Source of the DNA: CAYVMN01 sp964452575
GTDB taxonomy: Bacteria > Desulfobacterota > DSM-4660 > Desulfatiglandales > Desulfatiglandaceae
Assembly: GCA_964452575.1 (NCBI GenBank)
Contig: CAYVMN010000141.1
Location: 1 to 11,892, forward strand
Direction of reading: 5' to 3'
DNA length: 11,892 bases
The position numbers were made by a program, and so were the translations under genes. Of the stretch, positions 6,499 to 11,892 are shown piece after piece (position 1 is the stretch's first letter; every line of letters begins with the position of its first letter). The notes beneath the pieces were generated by a model. It searched no databases. It was not told the DNA's origin and saw only the letters and a program-made list of their open reading frames with translations.

Positions 6499-7478
6499 CA
6501 GGCGGCTCCTCCGGCCTCACTCTTCTTGGATCTCGCAAACAACCTCACAAAACCACCGGCTATCCCCTCAGGGAGGAGAAGGACCAGTATAATCAGAGTG
6601 GCCCCTATAACGAACATCCAGTACTGGGTTAGACTGACGGCATACAACTTGAGGTAGGTAAACAGGATAGCCCCTATAATAGGTCCCTCGAAGACCATAA
6701 ATCCGCCCAGAAGTGTCATGTATACAATCTCACCGGAAAATACCCACTCTGCTATTTCAGGGCTGACGTGGCCATTAACAAAACTCCACAGTGCTCCACC
6801 CATCCCGGTAAATAGACCGGAGATGATAAAGGCATACCATCGATATCTCCGTACTCTGATGCCGATCATCTCCGCCCTTACCTCATTGTCTCTTATGGAC
6901 TGGAGGGCCTTTCCAAAGGGTGAATTGACGATACCCGCCATGATTATGGTGCACAGGGCGAAGGCGCATATGAGAAAGTAATAGTAAGCCCCTGAGAGGA
7001 ATTCGAATCGTTTTATCCCCTCAAAAGATCTACCAAACATGATGGGGAGACCCACATGAAGCCCGTCTGATCCGCCCGTTAAATTGTACAGCTTTACCAG
7101 CAGGGCGAACAATATCATTGAAAGGGCAAGGGCAAGAATGGAGAAAAAGATCCGCGTATGGCGAACGCAAATGAAACCGAAAATGGCTGAAACTATCAGA
7201 GAGGCCAGAAGGGCCAGCGGGATCAGGATCTCGATGCGAAAGAGGGTAGGGTAATATTTGCCGATCATTGCTATGGAGTAAGCGCCTGCGGCAAATAAGG
7301 CTCCATGGCCAAAAGAGAGGAGGCCGGTGTATCTCAGGAGGAGATTAAACCCCAATCCCATGATTGCAAATGCAATGCCGGATTCAATAAGCATGAGTTG
7401 ATAGGTTGGAATAACCCTTGGCATGAATAGCAGGAAGATGAAGATCCCCAGATAAATAAAGTATTTCGGTCTAATCAT
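6498..7478 (-). CDS. livM: Liv-type ABC transporter permease LivM
   Basis: An inner-membrane permease of 326 aa, dominated by hydrophobic segments. It carries the LivM hallmark GLLSFGHGALF at 52-62 and the cytoplasmic coupling loop LQSIRDNEVRAEMIG at 192-206, and ends with LLPEGIAGG near 301-309, as is usual. I start at the ATG at 7478, preceded by AGGA about 6 nt away. A GTG at 7490 in the same frame would add four residues but leaves little room for a ribosome site. It begins 20 nt after the livH stop and overlaps livG by one base. Confidence 0.94.
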   Translation of the reverse strand: MIRPKYFIYLGIFIFLLFMPRVIPTYQLMLIESGIAFAIMGLGFNLLLRYTGLLSFGHGALFAAGAYSIAMIGKYYPTLFRIEILIPLALLASLIVSAIFGFICVRHTRIFFSILALALSMILFALLVKLYNLTGGSDGLHVGLPIMFGRSFEGIKRFEFLSGAYYYFLICAFALCTIIMAGIVNSPFGKALQSIRDNEVRAEMIGIRVRRYRWYAFIISGLFTGMGGALWSFVNGHVSPEIAEWVFSGEIVYMTLLGGFMVFEGPIIGAILFTYLKLYAVSLTQYWMFVIGATLIILVLLLPEGIAGGFVRLFARSKKSEAGGAA

Positions 7479-7498
7479 GTCGTCCTGCACCCCTCAAT

Positions 7499-8371
7499 TT
7501 ATCTGCCAAACAGACCCTGTGGCTTGAAGACCAAAATGATGACCGCGATCAGAAAGAGCAAGGGAAGTTCTATCTCAGGGAAAAAGACGATTCCCAGCGA
7601 CCGTGTCTCCCCGACGATAAGAGACCCTACCAGGGCCCCCTTGAGGCTCCCCAGACCTCCCAGGACGACCACTATAAAGGCCAGGATCAACGGCTCCATT
7701 CCAATTCCCAGGAGGGCCGGAGTTGTTGGAACTATAAGGGCCCCTGCCAGACCGGCCAGGGCAGCACCCATGCCAAAGGCCAATGTGTTGAGCCTCCTTA
7801 TGCGTATTCCCATAGCCGTGGCCATCTCCCTGTCCATGGAGATGGATCTCAGCATGATACCCAGTCGTGTCCTGGACATGACCAGCCATACTCCAAGACC
7901 TCCGGCGATGCTAATCAGGATGACAAAGAGGAAATACACGGGGTATTGATTGGCGCCGATAGCCAAATTCCCCATCTTGGTAAATGGCTGTGAGGCGTAA
8001 TAGGCGGTCCCCCCCCAGACCATCTTTATAAGATCTTCAATGAGCAACAACGCCCCGAAGGTGATCAGGAGCTGATACTCCAGGGCCCGCCTATACATGG
8101 GTCGAATGATTGAGGTCTCCAGTACCAGACCAATCACGCCTGATAGTCCCAGTGCGGCAAAAAGCCCTACAAAGAATAGGGTCATGGGTGTCTTGGCACC
8201 AAATGCGCCAACGATCCAAGCCGCCACAAAGGCACCTATGGCGAACAGGGAGCCGTGTGCCAGATTCAAGATTCCCATTACACCCAGTATGATGCTAAGG
8301 CCAAGGGAGGTCAGGAAAAGAAATGATGCAAAATAGAGCCCGTTGAGGATATATATGATCCAGTTTTCCAT
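7499..8371 (-). CDS. livH: Liv-type ABC transporter permease LivH
   Basis: An inner-membrane permease of 290 aa that forms the channel with LivM. It has the LivH hallmark GILNLAHGSLFAIGAF at 33-48, a coupling loop RSISMDREMATAMGI at 175-189, VVLGGLGSLKGALVG at 235-249, and the classic C-terminal FKPQGLFGR. The region before the ATG has no good ribosome site: the nearest G-rich stretch lies inside the GC-rich hairpin at 8380-8403. LivH translation may therefore be lowered relative to the binding protein. Confidence 0.95.
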   Translation of the reverse strand: MENWIIYILNGLYFASFLFLTSLGLSIILGVMGILNLAHGSLFAIGAFVAAWIVGAFGAKTPMTLFFVGLFAALGLSGVIGLVLETSIIRPMYRRALEYQLLITFGALLLIEDLIKMVWGGTAYYASQPFTKMGNLAIGANQYPVYFLFVILISIAGGLGVWLVMSRTRLGIMLRSISMDREMATAMGIRIRRLNTLAFGMGAALAGLAGALIVPTTPALLGIGMEPLILAFIVVVLGGLGSLKGALVGSLIVGETRSLGIVFFPEIELPLLFLIAVIILVFKPQGLFGR

Positions 8372-8379
8372 CAGGTAAA

Positions 8380-8403
8380 CCCCAGGCCTGGGGCCAGGCC
8401 CCT
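8380..8403 (-). promoter_or_regulatory. GC-rich nested palindrome between binding-protein gene and livH
   Basis: The 82-nt gap between the two genes contains CCCCAGGCCTGGGG (8380-8393), a perfect 14-bp palindrome. It overlaps a second stem, GGCCTGG/CCAGGCC (8385-8400). No T run follows, so it is not a simple terminator. In binding-protein operons such a hairpin often protects the 3' end of the binding-protein mRNA or reduces read-through; that role is inferred here. Confidence 0.55.
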
Positions 8404-8453
8404 CAATTAGGAGGAGCCCGGCCAGCAGATTATGTTGTATCTTGCCTGGCTTG

Positions 8454-9815
8454 TTACTTAAGCCACGTCCCCTCTTTCCAGCTGTTTATCCAATCCTCGG
8501 TCCGTATTCCCGGAGGGGCGTTGACCATAAGGGCCGGAAAGACCATTATTCGGTCCGGGTCCAGGATGGGGAATGGGTAGCCCGCAACCTTTTTAGAGAT
8601 CCCCACCAGGACATCCTCTCTGCCGTTGTGATCATCACCGATGGTGAGTATACCGGAGGGGGTCTGGATAGAGAGGCCTGCTGCGGCCTTACTTATCTCT
8701 TCCTTTGAGGGCCAGCCTCCCACCAACGAGGCGGCCTTTTCCACCGCAGCCTTGTAAGTGTATATGGCCTGATATGCATGATAGCATGGATAGGTAGGAT
8801 ATTTATTGTATCGCTTGTGATAGGCCTTCACAAACCATTTGTTGAGCGGCCACTTATCCGCGGGCGGGTAGAGGAAATAGTGGGTACCTGCACAGCATAT
8901 AATCTGTCCTTCAGGATAATCCATTCCCACTTCCTGGGGATAGGGCTCGCCCCTGGAAAATGCCATCTGTGCCTTCTTAAACAGGCCCATCCCGATGGCC
9001 TGCTTGGTGAAAGTCACGGCATCGCCACCCCAAAGGGCAGAATGGATGACCTCTGCGCCGGAGCCTATGAGGGCGCTGATATGGGCCGTATAGTCGGTGG
9101 TGAACAATTTTGGCCACAAGGTCTTAACAACCTCCACGCCAGGAACCAATTTCTTGATGGCTATCTCAAATATGAGCCAGCTGTCCCTACCCCATGCGTA
9201 ATCCGGGTTGATGCCTGCCACCTTTTTGATGCCGGAGAAGTACTTCTGGATGTAAAGTGCCAGCCCGATGTTGTCTATGCCAAGATGGGCCGAGCTTCGG
9301 AACCCGAGCCCGTATTTTGGAACCTTATAGGGGGTCTTTTCCTTTTCCATTAAGACATGGGTACCACAGTCATAGGCAATAATAAGTCCGCCCAATTCAT
9401 CACTCAATGGAAGCACCGCCTTACAGTTCCCAGATGAGATGTACCCGAGGATAACATCCACCTTGTCTTCCAGGATCAATTTTCTGGCCAGCTTGACCTG
9501 GGCGTCAGCACCGCCTGCCTCATCAAAGCTGGTCATGTCGATCTTTCTCCCCAGTATGCCGCCCGTCTTGTTTATCTCATCTGCACACAGCTTGTAGGCA
9601 TTGTCCCCAGGGATTCCGAAAGGTGCCGCGGCTGCCCCGGTTAGGAAGCTTACTGTTGCTACCTTGATGGGTGTCTTCGGGATGGCTCGTTTTTCTGCGG
9701 CCGTAGCCTTTCTCACCTTCACCGCTGACCCCAGGAGCCCTGCGGCTCCAAGGCCGACGCCCGCGACTCCTGCAGATTTCAAGAAATCTCTTCTTCCAAT
9801 CTTCTTTTCAGTCAT
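8454..9815 (-). CDS. Tat-exported ABC substrate-binding protein, Liv/amide type
   Basis: The periplasmic binding protein of the Liv-type importer, 453 aa. The N-terminus has a twin-arginine signal: G-R8-R9-D-F-L-K, a hydrophobic stretch at about 15-32, and a likely cut near ATA-A at 39-40. The mature part is a type I periplasmic binding fold (KVATVSFLTG at 51-60, GGILGRKI at 85-92, then VDVILGYISSGN at 119-130). The start is ATG 9815, 6 nt after AAGGGGG; a TTG at 9836 in frame would add seven residues without need. Use of Tat suggests export in a folded state, which is seen in some deltaproteobacterial binding proteins. The ligand cannot be read from sequence: branched-chain amino acids, amides or aromatic acids are all possible. 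The neighbouring exported cyclase-family enzyme may bear on it. Confidence 0.93.
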   Translation of the reverse strand: MTEKKIGRRDFLKSAGVAGVGLGAAGLLGSAVKVRKATAAEKRAIPKTPIKVATVSFLTGAAAAPFGIPGDNAYKLCADEINKTGGILGRKIDMTSFDEAGGADAQVKLARKLILEDKVDVILGYISSGNCKAVLPLSDELGGLIIAYDCGTHVLMEKEKTPYKVPKYGLGFRSSAHLGIDNIGLALYIQKYFSGIKKVAGINPDYAWGRDSWLIFEIAIKKLVPGVEVVKTLWPKLFTTDYTAHISALIGSGAEVIHSALWGGDAVTFTKQAIGMGLFKKAQMAFSRGEPYPQEVGMDYPEGQIICCAGTHYFLYPPADKWPLNKWFVKAYHKRYNKYPTYPCYHAYQAIYTYKAAVEKAASLVGGWPSKEEISKAAAGLSIQTPSGILTIGDDHNGREDVLVGISKKVAGYPFPILDPDRIMVFPALMVNAPPGIRTEDWINSWKEGTWLK

Positions 9816-9832
9816 GACAAACCCCCTTCCTC

Positions 9833-9848
9833 TCAATAGACCTATTGA
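9833..9848 (-). promoter_or_regulatory. Inverted repeat in the leader just before the binding-protein ribosome site
   Basis: TCAATAG and CTATTGA form a perfect 7-bp stem around a 2-nt centre. It ends 17 nt before the start codon and abuts the AGAGGAAGGGGG ribosome site. It may be an operator or a 5' UTR hairpin that affects translation of the binding protein. Confidence 0.4.
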
Positions 9849-9867
9849 CTCCAGGATGGAAATACCA

Positions 9868-9929
9868 CTAAACTGTTCGCGACCTGGCCGAAATTGGCCG
9901 TTCCCGATGCATCACCTCCTTTTGGTCGC
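9868..9929 (-). promoter_or_regulatory. Structured leader with a perfect anti-16S match and possible 14-aa peptide
   Basis: The minus-strand leader contains AAAGGAGGTGAT (9922-9911), which is fully complementary to the 3' end of bacterial 16S rRNA. No start codon lies at normal distance. An ATG at 9912, only 2 nt after GGAGG, would encode 14 residues, four of them Arg, ending at TAG 9870-9868. GCGACC (9929-9924) and GGTCGC (9884-9879) can pair and enclose this site together with a GGCC/GGCC mini-stem (9899-9886). It could be a leader peptide or a ribosome-binding control element; function is inferred. Confidence 0.35.
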
Positions 9930-10039
9930 TCTCTTGGGATTTTCAGATTGATCAAAGAGTGTGCAAAAGATTCTGTTGCCTCTCCATTACGATATGGGTT
10001 GCCAAGAAAACGCTGGCGGAAAACTACAAGAGTGGAAGC

Positions 10040-10069
10040 AGTATAGGGGGAAGGCTCTTGCCGTGTCAA
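10040..10069 (-). promoter_or_regulatory. Sigma70-type promoter of the liv operon
   Basis: On the minus strand, TTGACA (10069-10064) and TATACT (10045-10040) are 18 bp apart. Transcription from about 10033 would give a leader of roughly 220 nt before the binding-protein ATG at 9815. No other good gene start lies between. The 79-codon minus-strand frame across 9842-10081 starts upstream of this promoter and shows no recognisable protein, so I do not count it as a gene. Confidence 0.65.
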
Positions 10070-10092
10070 CGGAAAACTCATTGCAGGTAATA

Positions 10093-10113
10093 CAGTTACA
10101 TTTTATGTAATTG
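10093..10113 (-). promoter_or_regulatory. Dyad TTACAT-TTT-ATGTAA upstream of the liv promoter
   Basis: A perfect 6-bp dyad with a 3-bp centre at 10096-10110, extendable to 9 pairs with one G-T pair (10093-10113). It lies about 26 bp upstream of the -35 box, a typical place for an activator or repressor site. The regulator is not in the window. Confidence 0.4.
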
Positions 10114-10174
10114 CTGGATAGTCTGCACTGGGCGGAGAGGATTAAGTTCTATCTGATTGGGAGGGTTGGGAATT

Positions 10175-10217
10175 GGGAAAGGGGCGCCCGTGATGTACAA
10201 TGGACACCCCTTCCCCC
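10175..10217 (-). terminator. Long imperfect stem after the cyclase-family gene
   Basis: GGGAAAGGGG (10175-10184) pairs with CCCCTTCCC (10207-10215), with one bulged base, around a 22-nt loop. It begins 21 nt after the stop of the minus-strand gene at 10239. No T run follows, so a factor-dependent or mRNA-stabilising role is as likely as intrinsic termination. It separates that gene from the liv promoter. Confidence 0.35.
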
Positions 10218-10238
10218 GTTGTCTAGGCATTTAAAGTG

Positions 10239-11069
10239 TTAGGGCAGTATTGCGAACACTCGCGCCGGGAAACCGGAGCCTTTCTTCGGTTTTGGAAAGG
10301 CGGCAACTACTAAGGCACCATACTCAGGGAGCTTGTCCAGGTTTGTCATAAGTTCGATTTGATAATGATCGGTCTTAAGGATGTAGGCCTCGCACGAATA
10401 ATCGTCTTTGCTGCTCGAAACGCCCGGATCGGTATCGGTCGGTTCATGCCCCGAGGCAGTTATCTTTCGGTCCTCATAGAGGTATTTGAGCACATCCATA
10501 CTCCAGCCTGGATAGTGAAATACCCCTGCTGCATCTTTGTTTTGCATCTTTGCTATGCTTGGCCAGCGTTTGGACCAGTCGGTTCGCATGGCGACAAAAG
10601 CGCCTTCAGGGATGGGGCCGTATTTTTTCTCCCAGGCCTTGATATCTCCCATCGTGATTGTATAATCGGAATTCTTGGCCACTTGCTTGTGACAGTCAAT
10701 GATCACCAGGGGCATTAACATCTCCTTGACATCAATCTCATCAATGAACCGCTTCCCCTTGATGAAATGGGCTGGGGGATCGCAGTGTGTCCCCCATTGG
10801 CCCACGTGGCTATAGAGCTGGGCAAAGAAGCCGAATCCCTTGGAGCCAATACCCTCATCATAAAAGTAAAGGGTTTCTCTTGTAGAATCTGGAAATCCGG
10901 GCCAGTGAGGTATGCCCGGATAAAAGGCATGGGTGAGATCCACAAATTTCTTTGTCTTGATGACATCATACATCTTCCACAGATCAGACTTTTCTGCGGC
11001 ACTCACGTTCAAAGGGGCCAGCACCAAAGCCAAAACCAGAACCATACATGCAATCAAGATACGTCTCAT
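10239..11069 (-). CDS. Exported cyclase-family (kynurenine formamidase-like) metalloprotein
   Basis: A 276-aa protein of the cyclase family (Pfam Cyclase, which includes bacterial KynB), whose members are metal-dependent amide or ester hydrolases. The N-terminus is a Sec signal peptide: MRR, a hydrophobic core at about 4-19, and a likely cut after NVSA at 24. The enzyme therefore acts in the periplasm, unusual compared with cytoplasmic KynB. Family marks: DLTHAFYPGIPHWPG at 44-58, the metal motif GTHCDPPAHF at 93-102 (H95, D97, H101), GHEPTDTD at 207-214, and NLDKLP near 243-248. The start is well fixed by AAAGGAGG 5 nt before the ATG. The gene stands alone, with about 170 bp between it and the liv promoter downstream on the same strand. 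It could release an amino or aromatic acid that the Liv-type importer takes up; that link is inference from proximity. The exact substrate is unknown. Confidence 0.88.
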   Translation of the reverse strand: MRRILIACMVLVLALVLAPLNVSAAEKSDLWKMYDVIKTKKFVDLTHAFYPGIPHWPGFPDSTRETLYFYDEGIGSKGFGFFAQLYSHVGQWGTHCDPPAHFIKGKRFIDEIDVKEMLMPLVIIDCHKQVAKNSDYTITMGDIKAWEKKYGPIPEGAFVAMRTDWSKRWPSIAKMQNKDAAGVFHYPGWSMDVLKYLYEDRKITASGHEPTDTDPGVSSSKDDYSCEAYILKTDHYQIELMTNLDKLPEYGALVVAAFPKPKKGSGFPARVFAILP

Positions 11070-11210
11070 GGCAACCTCCTTTATGAATTGGTTAATTAGT
11101 TGGTTTGTTTACCGACTTGCCTTCTATCCGACAATAAACCACCTTAAATTGTTTGGATACCATCATAAAAAAGGAAGATCGATGTATGTTGTCTAGCGCA
11201 AAAATCCAGA

Positions 11211-11224
11211 GGTAATCTATTACC
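11211..11224. repeat. Short dyad in the gap upstream of the cyclase-family gene
   Basis: GGTAAT and ATTACC form a perfect 6-bp inverted repeat with a 2-bp centre, about 140 bp upstream of the cyclase-family start. It could be a regulator site. The rest of 11070-11264 shows a direct repeat of TTGGTT (11088 and 11100) and no convincing promoter or gene. Confidence 0.3.
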
Positions 11225-11264
11225 ACTCAATAGTCAACAATGATCACATAGGCCAAACGAGGGG

Positions 11265-11402
11265 CTAAAGGCCTAAAGTCAACCCCCTATCTGGTGGCAA
11301 CGGCGTCAGGAGTGCTGAGATCAGACCGAAAATGACAATGGCCAGCAAGAAGTAGCATGGTGACAGGGTTTTGGGGTAAAAAAGTGATGAATCACATAGC
11401 AC
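11265..11402 (-). CDS. Possible 45-aa single-span membrane peptide overlapping the mogA stop
   Basis: A minus-strand frame from GTG 11402 overlaps the last 11 bases of the mogA-like gene and ends at TAG 11267-11265. It encodes 45 residues with one clear hydrophobic helix (FLLAIVIFGLISALLTPLP at about 18-36). A G-rich stretch in the end of mogA (GGGGGGAG) lies about 12 nt before the GTG. I do not recognise a family. It may be a small membrane protein coupled to mogA, or a gene remnant or chance frame. Confidence 0.3.
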   Translation of the reverse strand: MLCDSSLFYPKTLSPCYFLLAIVIFGLISALLTPLPPDRGLTLGL

Positions 11403-11889
11403 AGTCCGACGGGTCTCCCCCCAATTTTGAAAGAGCGTGATCCAACGCAGGCAATATTACGCTCAGATTCTCCCTTGCCCCCCGAGGGCTCCCGGGGAGG
11501 TTTATTATGAGACAGCCACGCCTGACGCCAGCCATGGCCCTGGATATCATGGCATGAGGTGTCTTTTTCAGGCTTTCGCCACGCATGGCCTCCGCCATCC
11601 CGGGCACCTGGAAATCAATAACCTCCTCCATTGCCTGAGGAGTGACATCCGTGGGGCTGAGCCCGGTCCCCCCGGAGGTAATGATCAGGGAAAGACCCTC
11701 TTTGTCAACCCATGTCCTGAGGGTATCAGCGATTCTCTTTCGGTCATCGGGGACGATTTCCTTCTTTAGCACCAAAAAGCCTTCCCCCTCAAGCATCCCG
11801 ACTACTACCCTGCCGCTCTCATCCTCTCTGAGGTCCCTAGAGCCTTTATCGCTTATCGTAAGGACCCCAGCTTTAACCCGCCGATTCAT
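11392..11889 (-). CDS. mogA: Molybdopterin adenylyltransferase, MogA/MoaB family
   Basis: A cytoplasmic molybdenum-cofactor enzyme that adenylylates molybdopterin ahead of metal insertion. The 165-aa frame shows the family marks in order: VLTISDKGSRD at 9-19, DESG at 23-26, TSGGTGLSPTDVTPQA at 71-86 with the catalytic-site Asp D81, and INLPGSPRGARENL at 129-142. Length is typical for MogA/MoaB proteins of 160-195 aa. The ATG at 11889 is only 3 nt from the window edge and the frame stays open to the edge, so an earlier start cannot be excluded and the ribosome site is not visible. MogA and MoaB are hard to tell apart by eye; some MoaB-type members serve tungsten enzymes. A possible small membrane peptide overlaps its stop. 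Confidence 0.9.
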   Translation of the reverse strand: MNRRVKAGVLTISDKGSRDLREDESGRVVVGMLEGEGFLVLKKEIVPDDRKRIADTLRTWVDKEGLSLIITSGGTGLSPTDVTPQAMEEVIDFQVPGMAEAMRGESLKKTPHAMISRAMAGVRRGCLIINLPGSPRGARENLSVILPALDHALSKLGGDPSDCAM

Positions 11890-11892
11890 CTC

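Noticed and set aside
9911..9922. Plus-strand ATCACCTCCTTT as the 3' end of a 16S rRNA gene
   Set aside because: Only the terminal 12 nt match; nothing upstream resembles rRNA. It is better read as a ribosome-binding sequence on the minus strand.
9842..10081. 79-codon minus-strand reading frame in the liv leader
   Set aside because: It begins upstream of the proposed promoter, has no ribosome site and shows no recognisable protein features.
1..11892. CRISPR array, insertion sequence, tRNA or phage attachment site
   Set aside because: I saw no regularly spaced repeats, transposase, tRNA-like fold or terminal inverted repeats on either strand.

Overview
The window looks like chromosomal DNA of a Sec-using, anaerobic-type bacterium, most likely a deltaproteobacterium (Desulfobacterota). 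The reasons are a DsrE-family sulfur-type protein, an ArsM-like methyltransferase, in-frame UGA codons that read as selenocysteine, a large cyclase/ATPase/TPR signalling protein, and a Liv-type ABC importer whose binding protein has a Tat signal. This placement is inference; no rRNA or other phylogenetic marker is present.

Layout. Positions 1-2769 (minus) hold most of a class III nucleotide cyclase / AAA ATPase / TPR protein that runs off the left edge, with a near-consensus promoter at 2849-2877. Positions 2770-3390 hold no confident gene but contain coding-like remnants. Positions 3391-5012 (plus) carry the centrepiece: two adjacent genes that are cut short by UGA if read conventionally, but become full-length family members if UGA is read as selenocysteine. 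The first is a 116-aa DsrE-like protein (U78). The second is an ArsM-like methyltransferase fused to an AhpD/carboxymuconolactone-decarboxylase-like domain, with U201 and U300 and possibly a third Sec at position 370. Each UGA is followed, 17-23 nt later, by a short hairpin with G near the start of its apical loop, as expected for a bacterial SECIS element.

Positions 5043-9815 (minus) form a five-gene Liv-type operon in the order binding protein, livH, livM, livG, livF. It has a consensus promoter at 10040-10069 and a leader of about 220 nt rich in inverted repeats. A GC-rich hairpin separates the binding-protein gene from livH. Positions 10239-11069 (minus) encode an exported kynurenine-formamidase/cyclase-family metalloprotein, which may act in the periplasm on a compound related to the importer's substrate. 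At the right edge (11392-11889, minus) lies a MogA/MoaB-type molybdenum-cofactor gene, followed by a possible 45-aa membrane peptide.

The most notable content is the selenoprotein pair. Three, and perhaps four, recoded UGA codons fall within about 1.4 kb, and two of them (perhaps three) sit in one fusion protein that joins a methyltransferase to a thiol/selenol redox domain. An ordinary gene caller would split or truncate both genes.
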